Source of the DNA: CAZOSF01 sp964582415
GTDB lineage: Bacteria > Bacteroidota > Bacteroidia > Flavobacteriales > Flavobacteriaceae
Assembly (NCBI GenBank): GCA_964582415.1
Contig: CAZOSF010000004.1
Coordinates: 1 to 64,000, forward strand
Reading direction: 5' to 3'
Length of the DNA: 64,000 nt
In this document: positions 8,013 through 17,734 of the stretch, one piece after another
Layout: the number at the start of each line of letters is the position of its first letter
How positions within the stretch are numbered: the stretch's first letter is position 1
Position numbers and translations under genes: made by a program
The notes under the pieces: model-generated
Database searches by the model: none
Seen by the model: only the letters and a program-made list of their open reading frames with translations
What the model was told of the DNA's origin: nothing

Positions 8013-9803
8013 TTATTTACCTGAAAAATCGATTAATTTCCTGCGATAGGCTGTAAGCAGTTTCGACTTGGAAATAAATCCATAATATTTATTGTTCTGA
8101 ACCACGGGAAGGTTCCAAGCACCTGTGTCCTGAAACTTTTTCATGGCATCGGTGGTTTTGTCCGACTCCAGATGAATGGTGTCTGGAGGATTCTGCATCA
8201 ATTCCCTTGCTGTAATGGTTTCATAAAGACTCTGATCGAACATCACGGGACGCAGATCATCTAAAAGAAGGATGCCTTCCAATTCCTCAGTTTCCGGATT
8301 CACTACGGGGAAGATGTTTCGATTCGATTTCACGATGGCAGAATTCACAATTTCTCCTAAGTTCATTTCTGGATGCACTGGAACGAAGTTTTGTTCTACC
8401 ACCGAACCCAAATCCATTAGGGTAAGCACCGCATGGTCTTTATCATGGGTTATCAATTCTCCCTTTCGACCCAATTCCATCGTATAGACCGAATGAGGAT
8501 AGAAATATTTGGTTAGGCTATAAGAAATGGCGGCAGTAATCATTAGCGGAATGAATAGTTCGTACCCTCCTGTTACTTCCGCAATCAAGAAGATTGCCGT
8601 AAGGGGCGCATGCAAAACACCCGCCATCAGCCCCGACATTCCTACCAGCGTAAAATTACTCTCTGAAAGAGATCCCAGCCCAACTAGGTTGATGATTTTA
8701 GCATAAGTATACCCCATAATACTACCCATGAAAAGTGTTGGTGCGAAGATGCCCCCAACACCCCCTGCTCCAAATGTGAGACTGGTAGCGATGATTTTAA
8801 AAAACACCAAGCCTGCCAATAAGGCCAGCATGATCCAAGGGCCCGTAATATCTAAATGTAGAAAATTGTTCTTCAGGGCCATTTCCGGATTTCCTTTTAC
8901 GAGGTTGTTGATTACATCAAACCCTTCCCCATAGAGCGGAGGAATAAAATAGACAAGTATCCCGATGGCAATTCCCCCAATCAACAGTCGATGAATGCCC
9001 GATTTTATTTTATCAAAAAGGCCTTGAATACGGTCGTACATTTCTGTAAAGTACATTGAGGTAAAGGCTGCGATGATACCTAACAATAGGTAATACGGAA
9101 TGTGCCCCAATTCAAAGGTGTCGATAATTTTAAACGGGAGGAGGATATCGTTTCCAAAGAAAAAATAGGAGGTGATAATGGCCGAAATTGAAGCTAAAAG
9201 TAGCGGGACCAACGAAGCAAGGGTGAGGTCCAAGCTAAAAACTTCCACCGCAAATATGATGGCTGCGATGGGGGCTTTAAAAATGGACGACATGGCACCT
9301 GCGGCAGCACAACTAATCAGCAGTGTTCGTGTCGCTTGGTTCACGTGTAGCAAACGGGATAAATTCGAACTAAAAGCGGCACCTGTAGCCACGGTTGGAC
9401 CCTCAAGTCCGACAGAACCTCCAAACCCCACAGTAATAGGAGCAGCAATCAAGCTTGCAAACATTTGTCGGCGATCCATAAATCCTTTGCGTTTGGAAAT
9501 GGCAAAAAGAGTGGAAGGGATTCCATGATCGATTTTCTTGCGTACGATGAATCGAATAAAAAGCAAGACCAACGTAAGCCCAATGATCGGGAAAATAAAA
9601 TAGAAGGCCTTCTGGTAATCCTTAATCAGAGTTCCCTCAAGCAACAATTGAATGAAGTGGGTAAGGTTTTTTAGGGTAACAGCCCCGATTCCAGACATAA
9701 ACCCTACCACAACACTCACCAACATAAGAAACTGCTTATGGGAGAGGTGTTTCAATCTCCATATCAGAAACTTGGTAAGCAGTGATTTTTGAGTACTCGG
9801 CAT
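8013..9803 (-). CDS. ClC-family chloride channel/transporter with C-terminal CBS pair
   Basis: 596 residues. The ClC membrane domain covers about 1-440 with GGSVGLEGPTV at 128-138 (gating glutamate E134 present) and GGVGGIFAPTLFMG near 350. A CBS pair occupies about 455-590 (NRNIFPVVNPETEELEG, AWNLPVVQNNKYYGFIS) and usually senses adenine nucleotides. At the segment AIIFAVEVFS, which aligns by eye with LFIIEEM of E. coli ClC-ec1, the position of the internal proton glutamate (E203) holds Val, as in animal ClC channels. It may therefore be a channel or an uncoupled transporter. Located 29 bp after aspS and abutting the 81-aa membrane protein, probably one transcript. Family firm, mechanism uncertain. 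Confidence 0.92.
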   Translation of the reverse strand: MPSTQKSLLTKFLIWRLKHLSHKQFLMLVSVVVGFMSGIGAVTLKNLTHFIQLLLEGTLIKDYQKAFYFIFPIIGLTLVLLFIRFIVRKKIDHGIPSTLFAISKRKGFMDRRQMFASLIAAPITVGFGGSVGLEGPTVATGAAFSSNLSRLLHVNQATRTLLISCAAAGAMSSIFKAPIAAIIFAVEVFSLDLTLASLVPLLLASISAIITSYFFFGNDILLPFKIIDTFELGHIPYYLLLGIIAAFTSMYFTEMYDRIQGLFDKIKSGIHRLLIGGIAIGILVYFIPPLYGEGFDVINNLVKGNPEMALKNNFLHLDITGPWIMLALLAGLVFFKIIATSLTFGAGGVGGIFAPTLFMGSIMGYTYAKIINLVGLGSLSESNFTLVGMSGLMAGVLHAPLTAIFLIAEVTGGYELFIPLMITAAISYSLTKYFYPHSVYTMELGRKGELITHDKDHAVLTLMDLGSVVEQNFVPVHPEMNLGEIVNSAIVKSNRNIFPVVNPETEELEGILLLDDLRPVMFDQSLYETITARELMQNPPDTIHLESDKTTDAMKKFQDTGAWNLPVVQNNKYYGFISKSKLLTAYRRKLIDFSGK

Positions 9804-9832
9804 ACGTTCATCCTGCTCTTCACAGGTCTTAG

Positions 9833-11590
9833 CTATTCTTTATCCAATACCACCCGAAGATGCAATTCCTCCAACTGGGCGTTGTCAATGGGCGCAGGAG
9901 CGTCTATCATCACATCCCTTCCCGAGTTGTTTTTTGGGAAGGCAATAAAGTCACGGATGGTCTCTTGACCTCCTAAAATTGAAACCAATCGGTCTAACCC
10001 AAAGGCGATACCTCCGTGAGGTGGTGCCCCGTATTGGAAAGCGTTCATCAAGAATCCAAATTGGGCCTTTGCTTCTTCAGGAGTAAAACCAAGGTAATCA
10101 AACATTTTGGATTGGATTTCTTTGTCATGGATACGAATGGAACCCCCTCCAATTTCATTCCCGTTCAATACCAAGTCATAGGCATTGGCCTTAACACTTC
10201 CGGGATCGGTTTTCAGCAATTCCATCTGTCCGGGTTTTGGAGATGTGAAAGGGTGGTGCATGGCATGATAACGCTGGGTTTCATCATCCCATTCCAACAA
10301 AGGAAAGTCTACCACCCATAGAGGGGCAAATACGTCTTTTTTACGAAGTCCCAAACGCGTCGCCAATTCCATGCGTAGGGCACTTAGTTGGGTTCGTACT
10401 TCGTGGGTATCCCCAGAAAGAACACAAATTAAATCTCCAGGCTGTGCATGGGTAACTTCCGCCCATTTTGCTAAATCCTCTGGGTCATAGAATTTATCGA
10501 CAGACGATTTAAAGGTACCATCTTCATTGTAACGACAATACACCATTCCTTTTGCTCCAATTTGGGGTCGTTTTACCCAATCGATAAGGCCATCTATTTC
10601 TTTACGTGTAAAGGCATTTCCTCCAGGTACAGCAATACCCACAACCAATTCTGCACTATTGAAAACACCGAAATCCTTGTGTTGAGCTAAGGCATTTAAT
10701 TCACCAAATTTCATCCCGAAACGAATATCCGGTTTGTCATTCCCATAGGTCTTCATGGCTTCATCATAGGTCATTCTTGGGAAGGCTCCAATTTCAACTC
10801 CATTAATTTCTTTCAGTAGATGTCGGGTGAGCCCCTCAAAGGTATTAAGAATGTCTTCCTGCTCCACAAAGGCCATTTCACAGTCGATCTGGGTGAATTC
10901 TGGCTGGCGGTCGGCACGAAGGTCCTCATCCCGGAAACATTTCACTATTTGGAAATATTTGTCCATTCCCCCAACCATCAATAGTTGTTTAAAGGTTTGG
11001 GGGGATTGGGGCAAAGCATAGAATTGCCCTTCATTCATTCTGCTGGGCACCACAAAATCACGAGCACCTTCTGGGGTAGATTTAATCAGATACGGTGTCT
11101 CTACCTCAATAAATCCTTTGGCAGAAAGATAGTTGCGAACCGACATAGTGACCTTATGGCGAAAAATCAGATTTTCTCGTACAGGATTTCTTCGGATGTC
11201 TAGATAGCGGTACTTCATGCGTAGGTCTTCTCCACCATCGGTTTCATCTTCAATGGTGAATGGAGGAATCAACGAGGGGTTTAGGACTTTCAATTCCGAA
11301 ACCAAAATTTCGATATCCCCCGTGGGCATGTTCGGGTTTTTCGACTCCCTTTCAATCACATTTCCTGTTACTTGAATTACGAATTCCCGCCCCAATTTGG
11401 AAGCCACTTCCATCACTTCTTTTGGGGTGCGCTCCTCATCAAAAATCAATTGGGTGATTCCGTAGCGATCGCGTAGGTCTACCCAAACCATAAATCCTTT
11501 GTCGCGTATTTTTTGAACCCAACCAGCAAGGGTTACAGTTTTGTTGACGTCTTCTATTCGTAAAGTTCCGTTGTTATGCGTTCTGTACAT
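9833..11590 (-). CDS. aspS: Aspartyl-tRNA synthetase
   Basis: A class II synthetase charging tRNA-Asp in the cytoplasm, 585 residues, the usual size for the bacterial type with a GAD insertion. An N-terminal OB-fold anticodon-binding domain (VTLAGWVQKIRDKGFMVWVDL) is followed by the catalytic core: motif 2 FRDEDLRADRQPEFTQID, the flipping segment ETPYLIKSTPEGARDF, and motif 3 GGIAFGLDRLVSILGG. The ATG at 11590 (MYRTHNNGTLR) is chosen over the ATG seven codons upstream because it matches the family start. A separate asnS gene at 35-36.4 kb makes the indirect Asn-tRNA route unnecessary, suggesting a discriminating AspRS. Likely co-transcribed with the ClC gene downstream. Confidence 0.96.
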   Translation of the reverse strand: MYRTHNNGTLRIEDVNKTVTLAGWVQKIRDKGFMVWVDLRDRYGITQLIFDEERTPKEVMEVASKLGREFVIQVTGNVIERESKNPNMPTGDIEILVSELKVLNPSLIPPFTIEDETDGGEDLRMKYRYLDIRRNPVRENLIFRHKVTMSVRNYLSAKGFIEVETPYLIKSTPEGARDFVVPSRMNEGQFYALPQSPQTFKQLLMVGGMDKYFQIVKCFRDEDLRADRQPEFTQIDCEMAFVEQEDILNTFEGLTRHLLKEINGVEIGAFPRMTYDEAMKTYGNDKPDIRFGMKFGELNALAQHKDFGVFNSAELVVGIAVPGGNAFTRKEIDGLIDWVKRPQIGAKGMVYCRYNEDGTFKSSVDKFYDPEDLAKWAEVTHAQPGDLICVLSGDTHEVRTQLSALRMELATRLGLRKKDVFAPLWVVDFPLLEWDDETQRYHAMHHPFTSPKPGQMELLKTDPGSVKANAYDLVLNGNEIGGGSIRIHDKEIQSKMFDYLGFTPEEAKAQFGFLMNAFQYGAPPHGGIAFGLDRLVSILGGQETIRDFIAFPKNNSGRDVMIDAPAPIDNAQLEELHLRVVLDKE

Positions 11591-11651
11591 ACTATTGAAA
11601 ATAATGTGCAAAGGTAAGAAGAAGCGGGGTATTCAGAGAACATTCTATCAC

Positions 11652-11680
11652 AAAAAAACCCTCCGTGTGGAGGGCTTTCT
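11652..11680 (-). terminator. Intrinsic terminator of the RND efflux operon
   Basis: On the minus strand GCCCTCC pairs with GGAGGG around a 4-nt loop and is followed by T7. It lies 32 nt beyond the RND pump stop codon. Confidence 0.85.
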
Positions 11681-11711
11681 TATGAGATCAATTTTGATGG
11701 GATAGTTCGAC

Positions 11712-14700
11712 TTACTGTCCTAATTTTTTTCGCATGGCACGAACGCGCAATTTGATCTTATGGGTAATCAAAAAGAGAACGGGTACGATTACCAATGTAA
11801 GGAATGTAGCTACGAACAAACCGTAAATTACTGACCAGGCTAAAGGCCCCCAGAAAATAACGTTATCACCACCAATATAGATTTTTGGATCAAATTCACT
11901 GAACAAAGAGAAGAAATCCATATTGAATCCAACGGCAAGTGGAATCAATCCCAAAATAGTGGTGATGGCTGTAAGTAAAACGGGACGCAAACGGGCTTTA
12001 CCAGCACGAACGATTAACGGCTTTACTTCTTCTACGGGCAGTAAATCGTGGTCGTCCATTTTTAAAGCAACCATTCGTCGGTCGATTAATAGTTGGGTAT
12101 AATCCAGGAGCACCACCCCGTTATTCACCACAATTCCCGCAAGGGCTATGATTCCCATCATCGTCATCATGATAACGAAGGACGCACCCGTGATGAGGAT
12201 GCCTCCAAATACACCGATGAGACTGAGGAATATGGCCAACATAATAATGGAAGGTTTGGAGATGGAACTAAACTGGAAAATCAAGATGAACATGATCAGT
12301 CCCAAACCTGCAATAAAAGCTCCCACCAAGAATTGCATTTGTTTGTTCTGCTCTTCAATCTGTCCGGTGTAATCGATGGAAATACCTTTCGGCATGTTTT
12401 TATAGGTTTCCATTTCCTTTTGAATGCGACTTACCACAGCAGCCGCATCCTTATAACCTGGCGCGAGGGCCGAGTATACAGTAACTACCCTTTTGTTATC
12501 CCTGTGCTTGATGGCACTGAAGGAAGAGGTGTTTTTCCTGCTCGTAACGGCCGAAAGGGGAATTTCCTTAATTTGGCCGTTGGCGGGGTCCCTGAAGGTA
12601 ATCTTCTGGTTGAAAAGGGCGCTTTTGTTGTATTTGTTTTCTTCGTTGAAGCGAACATAAATATCGTAGTCGTCCCCATCTTTTTTATAGACTCCCGCTT
12701 TTTCTCCAAAGATGGAGCGGCGTAACTGATTTCCAGCTTGCCCTGCCGATACACCCAAATCACCTGCTTTTTTGCGATCAACGAAGACTTCCATAGCAGG
12801 TTTTCCTTTGTTTACATCGATTTTCAATTCAGCAATACCCGAAATATTCTTCCCGTTGATATAGTTCCGCATGCTTTCGGCGGTCTGAATCAACTCATCA
12901 TAATCATCTCCTTCCAATTCGATATTGATAGGATACCCTACGGGAGGTCCAACAGGATCTTTCTCTACTGAAATGGCCACTCCTGGGAAAATGCCTTTCA
13001 AGGTATCTTGTACCCGTTTACGTAGGACCTCGGTATCCTTTCCTTTACGGAATTTGAACTCACGCATGGTAGCGGTAATCTTTCCTCTATGAGGCATTTC
13101 AGCAGCACTTCCCCCATCGGTATATGGGTTTCCTGCTCCTTCCCCCACTTGCGATACCGCAGCCTCTACCAAATAATTATAGCCATTGGATTCCTTGAAG
13201 TCTTTGTCTTGAAGGATGGCATATACCCGTTTTTCAATTTCTTGGGTAATGGAATTGGTTTTTTCAATATCGGTACCTTGTGGATATTCGATATAGACGA
13301 TAATCTGGTTGGGTTTATTATCGGGAAAGAACTCTACGCTGGTTCTCTGACTACGAACGGACATTCCGAACAGCACAAAGATGACGAAAAGTAAGATACT
13401 AGTTCCTGCCACAAAGAAATAAGGGCGCTTTCCTGAAATCGCAAACTGAATGGTGTTTTGATATTTTTCTTCCATCCAAGGCAGCAAATTCCGCTGAAAG
13501 GAATTGGCCCACCCCTTGATGAAATACTTATACAACCAAAACAGTAGTGCCGTAAAAATCATGAGTGTTCCCAATCCTCGCATGGGGCCACCCACAACAA
13601 AGATCAGAATTCCCAAGGTTCCTAAAATTACACTCAATCGGATGAGGCTTTTTCTGGAGAGTATTTTCTCGTCGATTTGCATGAATTGTGATACCAGCAT
13701 CGAGTTCATGAAAATAGCTACGAAGAGAGAGGACCCCAACACTACCGATAGCGTGATTGGGAAAAATATCATGAATTCTCCCATAACCCCCGGCCACATT
13801 CCTAGCGGGATAAAAGCGGCAACGGTGGTAAGGGTGGAAATGATAATTGGGAAGGCAATTTCCCCGATCCCTTTTTTGGCTGCCTTAATGCGCGACATCC
13901 CTTCTTCCTCCATCAATCGATAAACGTTTTCAACTACCACAATACCGTTGTCTACCAGCATCCCAAGACCCATAATGAGTCCGAAGAGGATCATGGTATT
14001 CAGGGTATACCCAAGGTTCGACAAGATCATAAAACTCATGAACATCGACATCGGAATGGCAAATCCTACGAATAGGGCATTACGGAAGCCAAGGAAGAAC
14101 ATCAATACGGTAACCACCAATATGATTCCGAAAATAATATTGTTCACAAGGTCGTCTACCTGGTTTATGGTCTTGGTAGATTGATCATTTGCAATGGTCA
14201 CTTTAACATCTTGGGGGAACACGTTCGCTTGGGCATCATCTACAATTTTCTGAACCTTTTGGGCCGCCTCCACCATGTTCTTTCCTGCCCGTTTTTTTAC
14301 ATCGAGCATCACAACGGCCTCACCGAATTCACGAGCATAGGTCGTACGTTCCTTTTCTTGGAAATTAATGGTAGCGATGTCTTTGAGATAAACAGAACCA
14401 CCTTGGGTTTTTACCACGAAGTTGTTGAGCTCTTCTGGATTTTCGATTTCCCCAAGTACCCGAATGGTGCGTCGTTGCCCACTGGAAATCATATTACCCG
14501 CAGAGATGGTCATGTTTCCGTTGCGTATAGCCCCGATAACATCGTCGAAACTAACTTGGGAAGCCATCATCCTGTAAATGTCCACAGCCACTTCCACCTC
14601 TTTTTCCTGAGCTCCTCGGATATCGGCCTGTTTGATTTCAGGCAGATCTTCTATTTCATCTTCCAAATATTCGGCAAACTCTTTCAGCTTGTCGGTAGGA

Positions 14701-15191
14701 TAGTTTCCTTGAATGTTGATATTACTGATTGGCATCTCTTCCGAAAAATTCAAATCGAAGACATTTGGCTCTACCTTGGCGCCGTTGAACGTGGGCCAGT
14801 CCTCACTCGCTTTTTCAGAATCCACCTCATCCTTCACCTTTTGTTTGGCAGCTTCCACAGCAATATTCTCGTCAAATTCTACGGTGATAATACCGTAATC
14901 CTCTTGGGAGGTAGAGATGATTTCCACCACATTGCTGAGGTTTTTAAGACGGTCTTCCAAAGGATCTACAATGAGGCGTTCAATATCCTCTGCCGTATTT
15001 CCGGGATAGGGAGTGCTGATATAGATTTTAGTTTCCTTAACTTCTGGAAAGGTTTCCCTCGGCATGTCGTAATAAGCGCGTGCCCCCAGCACCAATATCA
15101 CACCGATAAGCACATAAATGATGGTCTTGTGATCGATTGCCCACGAGGAGAGGGCAAACTCCTTGTCTACGCTTTTTTGCTTTCTACTCAT
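11712..15191 (-). CDS. RND-family efflux pump, inner-membrane permease
   Basis: 1159 residues, AcrB/MdtB-like HAE family. There are twelve membrane helices in two repeats, each with a large periplasmic loop. The first helix is IIYVLIGVILVLGARAYYDM, followed by ETFPEVKETKIYISTPYPG, typical of the family. The TM4 region has MLVDNGIVVVENVYRLMEEE, with VDN where AcrB has VDD, as in several relatives. It pumps hydrophobic or drug-like compounds, or metals, out of the cell using proton motive force. The start overlaps the adaptor stop by 8 bp, and it is the last gene of the tetR-tolC-adaptor-pump operon. A poorly conserved stretch at about residues 500-560 holds extra hydrophobic segments. Substrate unknown. 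Confidence 0.95.
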   Translation of the reverse strand: MSRKQKSVDKEFALSSWAIDHKTIIYVLIGVILVLGARAYYDMPRETFPEVKETKIYISTPYPGNTAEDIERLIVDPLEDRLKNLSNVVEIISTSQEDYGIITVEFDENIAVEAAKQKVKDEVDSEKASEDWPTFNGAKVEPNVFDLNFSEEMPISNINIQGNYPTDKLKEFAEYLEDEIEDLPEIKQADIRGAQEKEVEVAVDIYRMMASQVSFDDVIGAIRNGNMTISAGNMISSGQRRTIRVLGEIENPEELNNFVVKTQGGSVYLKDIATINFQEKERTTYAREFGEAVVMLDVKKRAGKNMVEAAQKVQKIVDDAQANVFPQDVKVTIANDQSTKTINQVDDLVNNIIFGIILVVTVLMFFLGFRNALFVGFAIPMSMFMSFMILSNLGYTLNTMILFGLIMGLGMLVDNGIVVVENVYRLMEEEGMSRIKAAKKGIGEIAFPIIISTLTTVAAFIPLGMWPGVMGEFMIFFPITLSVVLGSSLFVAIFMNSMLVSQFMQIDEKILSRKSLIRLSVILGTLGILIFVVGGPMRGLGTLMIFTALLFWLYKYFIKGWANSFQRNLLPWMEEKYQNTIQFAISGKRPYFFVAGTSILLFVIFVLFGMSVRSQRTSVEFFPDNKPNQIIVYIEYPQGTDIEKTNSITQEIEKRVYAILQDKDFKESNGYNYLVEAAVSQVGEGAGNPYTDGGSAAEMPHRGKITATMREFKFRKGKDTEVLRKRVQDTLKGIFPGVAISVEKDPVGPPVGYPINIELEGDDYDELIQTAESMRNYINGKNISGIAELKIDVNKGKPAMEVFVDRKKAGDLGVSAGQAGNQLRRSIFGEKAGVYKKDGDDYDIYVRFNEENKYNKSALFNQKITFRDPANGQIKEIPLSAVTSRKNTSSFSAIKHRDNKRVVTVYSALAPGYKDAAAVVSRIQKEMETYKNMPKGISIDYTGQIEEQNKQMQFLVGAFIAGLGLIMFILIFQFSSISKPSIIMLAIFLSLIGVFGGILITGASFVIMMTMMGIIALAGIVVNNGVVLLDYTQLLIDRRMVALKMDDHDLLPVEEVKPLIVRAGKARLRPVLLTAITTILGLIPLAVGFNMDFFSLFSEFDPKIYIGGDNVIFWGPLAWSVIYGLFVATFLTLVIVPVLFLITHKIKLRVRAMRKKLGQ

Positions 15192-16362
15192 GGTCTTCCA
15201 TTTTTAGCAAATCGACAGCTTGTCCATCTTTTACACTTCGGGCACCTTCTTGAACAATAGTGTCTCCATGTTTGATGCCATCGAGAATTTCTACATAATC
15301 CCCTTCGGTTTTACCGGTAACAATGGTCACGCGATGAGCGATGTATTCTTCCGAATCCTTGCTTTTTTGAGTCACATAGACATACTGATCACCTTGAGCA
15401 TTTTCAGAAATGACACTCTGAGGTATCAAGATTGCTTCAGGATTGTTGTAATCATTGATGCGCAACTGAGCCGTTAGGTTGGGTTTCACGAGTCCATTTT
15501 TGTTGGGAACACTCACTTCAATCTTAAAGGTTCGGTTCGCGGGACTAATAAAACTGCTCACCTGTCGTACTTTCGATTGGATGGTGTCGCCCAAAACAGG
15601 CAAGTAGATCTGTACCTCTGTCCCTTCATGAATATTAGGGAGATATCCTTCGGGGACTTGGGCCTCTACATACATATCCCTGAGATTCACCACTCGGAAG
15701 AGCTGCGACATCCCCGCACTTACAACGGTGCCCTGTTCTGTGATAACATCATCAATTACCCCAGAGAAAGGCGCGGTTACTCTGGTTTTAGCGATTTGTG
15801 CTTGAAGTTGGCTCACGGCCTTTTGTTGGGCTTCGTAGTTGGTTTTAGCTTGTAGGTACTGAATTTCACTTCCTATGTTTTGTTTCCAAAGACGCTCCTG
15901 TCTTTCGAAAGTAGTCTTGGCCAGGGCTGCTTGCACTTCGATTTGTGATAATTGTTGCGATAGCCCACCATCGTCGATAGTAGCAAGCAATTGTCCTTTT
16001 GAAACAGTTTGCCCCTCTTTTACAAAAACCTGAGTAAGAAGTCCAGAGTATTCTGGGAACACAATGACGTTTTCCTTGGTAGCAACATCCCCTTGAATCT
16101 CCAAGTAATGCTGGAAGGATTCTTCCTTGGCGGCAAAGGCCGTAATCAATGGAAGGTTCTTTTGTGTATCGAGTTCGCCAATTACCGAATCCAAGCGTTT
16201 AAGTTTCTCTGCAAGTTCATCCTGTTGCTGGACCAAAGTGGCACGGTGTTCTCGTATGGCGTCCAAATTTTGCCCTTCGATAATCTCGTCGGTAGAGGGA
16301 TTTTTATCACCACAAGCAATGCTGAAGGCGGCTAAAAGGACTAAGTATGTTAGTTTTTTCAT
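15184..16362 (-). CDS. RND periplasmic adaptor (membrane fusion) lipoprotein
   Basis: 392 residues, linking the inner-membrane pump to the TolC-type channel. MKKLTYLVLLAAFSIACGDK is a lipoprotein signal with lipobox SIAC (C17), so it is membrane-anchored. A coiled coil (about residues 30-65, QQQDELAEKLKRLDSVIGEL) precedes the barrel-sandwich half VFPEYSGLLTQVFVKEGQTVSKGQLLATID, the alpha hairpin (about 130-185), VTAPFSGVIDDVITEQGTVV, and a beta-barrel plus membrane-proximal domain. The extra N-terminal coiled coil is common in Bacteroidota adaptors. Third gene of the operon, 19 bp after tolC and overlapping the pump. Confidence 0.94.
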   Translation of the reverse strand: MKKLTYLVLLAAFSIACGDKNPSTDEIIEGQNLDAIREHRATLVQQQDELAEKLKRLDSVIGELDTQKNLPLITAFAAKEESFQHYLEIQGDVATKENVIVFPEYSGLLTQVFVKEGQTVSKGQLLATIDDGGLSQQLSQIEVQAALAKTTFERQERLWKQNIGSEIQYLQAKTNYEAQQKAVSQLQAQIAKTRVTAPFSGVIDDVITEQGTVVSAGMSQLFRVVNLRDMYVEAQVPEGYLPNIHEGTEVQIYLPVLGDTIQSKVRQVSSFISPANRTFKIEVSVPNKNGLVKPNLTAQLRINDYNNPEAILIPQSVISENAQGDQYVYVTQKSKDSEEYIAHRVTIVTGKTEGDYVEILDGIKHGDTIVQEGARSVKDGQAVDLLKMEDHE

Positions 16363-16381
16363 AATGGAAAAGTTGGCTTTA

Positions 16382-17734
16382 CTATTCGTTGATTAATGAT
16401 GTTGAATTCACAAGGGTTTCCAATTCGGTCTTGGCATTAAGCAAGTCGACCATGGTTTGAAAATAGCTTTGCTGCGATTGGTAGAGCTGCATTTGAGCTT
16501 GACGTAAATCGAAACTACTGGCCAGACCTTCGTTGAATTTTACTTGATTTTTATGCTCGATGCGTTCGGCCAAATCGAGGTTCTTTTTGGCATTTTTATA
16601 GGTGTCAATTTGAAATTGATAATTGCTTTTCGCTTGATCGAATTGCAATTTTAGTTGCTGGGTGGCTTCTTCCAAGTCGGTTTTCGCTTGATCCAAGGCA
16701 ATCCTTGCTTGTTGGGTGCGAGCACCTCTCAAACCGCTACTGAAAATGGGAATATTCATACTCACCCCAAGAACAGAATATTGAAACCAACGTTGCTCAC
16801 CATCGAGAAAGGTGAAACTATTGCTGTTGGCTTGGGTTCCATAATTTACGAATGCGGAAAGACGGGGTAGGGCTCTGCTTTTTTCCAATTTCAGTTCAAG
16901 GCTTCTTTGTTCTGTATAGTTTGTAGCGATACGATAGTCAATATTGTTCTCCAATTGAAACCCTTGCTCCATCATATCGAGCTGGATGTTCTGTTGTGCT
17001 AAATCATCCAATTTTTCGGTAAGGGTCACCGAAGTATTCACATCCAAGCCCAAAGCTACGTTGAACATCTGCTTTGCAATTTCGAAGGTACGTTCTGCAT
17101 TGTTCAAATAATTGGTAATGTCTAGGTAGGTGATTTCCAGCTGTTCCACATCTTCTTCCTCGGCCAAACCATTTTCGAATATTTTTCGAGTGTCGTTCAG
17201 GTTTTTTTCGAGCGTCGTTTTGTTGTTTCGGAAAATGGAGACCAGTTCCTCGGCCATCAAAACGGTTCCGTAGGCATTGATTACCCCCTTTCTAATTTCC
17301 AATCGGGTTTTATCGTTTGCATTTTCGGTGTAATCCAAAAAAGTTCTAGCGGCTTGAAGGCCGACCAAATAGCTCCCGTCGAAAATGAGCTGTTCTAGGG
17401 TGGCAACAGCAGTGGCGTTTTGCTTAGTTCCAAAGGTAACGGGTGTAAAAGTTCCAGGTTCTCCACCAGAGAATTCCCCTGGAATAAGGGTTACGGGTTG
17501 CTTTAAATTGTTATTGTAGGAAATACTGGCATTCACCTGGGGAAGCCCAGAGGCTGTAGTTTCCCATTTCCTTTTGATCGCTTTGGCAACATCCCTGCGT
17601 GCGTTCAGGGCTGTATAACTACTGTCCAAAGCAAAACTTATAGCCTCTTCCAATGAAAAGGCATACGTTTTTTCTTGTGCCTGGAATGATACTGATGACA
17701 ATAGCATGCAGGCGATTAGAAGTTTTTTAGTCAT
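16382..17734 (-). CDS. TolC-family outer-membrane efflux channel
   Basis: 450 residues from the ATG at 17734, which opens a clear signal peptide (MTKKLLIACMLLSSVSFQAQ). The frame remains open 18 codons further upstream but those lie inside tetR. The rest is the duplicated outer-membrane efflux protein fold: long helices (NARRDVAKAIKRKWETTASG, LEEATQQLKLQFDQAKSNYQF) and strands such as VNASISYNNNLKQ. It forms the trimeric exit duct for the adjacent adaptor and RND pump. The start overlaps tetR by 8 bp, implying coupled translation. Confidence 0.94.
   Translation of the reverse strand: MTKKLLIACMLLSSVSFQAQEKTYAFSLEEAISFALDSSYTALNARRDVAKAIKRKWETTASGLPQVNASISYNNNLKQPVTLIPGEFSGGEPGTFTPVTFGTKQNATAVATLEQLIFDGSYLVGLQAARTFLDYTENANDKTRLEIRKGVINAYGTVLMAEELVSIFRNNKTTLEKNLNDTRKIFENGLAEEEDVEQLEITYLDITNYLNNAERTFEIAKQMFNVALGLDVNTSVTLTEKLDDLAQQNIQLDMMEQGFQLENNIDYRIATNYTEQRSLELKLEKSRALPRLSAFVNYGTQANSNSFTFLDGEQRWFQYSVLGVSMNIPIFSSGLRGARTQQARIALDQAKTDLEEATQQLKLQFDQAKSNYQFQIDTYKNAKKNLDLAERIEHKNQVKFNEGLASSFDLRQAQMQLYQSQQSYFQTMVDLLNAKTELETLVNSTSLINE

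Noticed and set aside
12093..12725. A 210-codon plus-strand open frame inside the RND gene
   Set aside because: Opposite-strand shadow of the pump; composition follows from the codon usage of the real gene.
14181..15260. A 359-codon plus-strand open frame
   Set aside because: It is antisense to the RND pump, whose frame has clear family motifs throughout; the plus-strand translation is His/Phe-rich with no recognisable domain.
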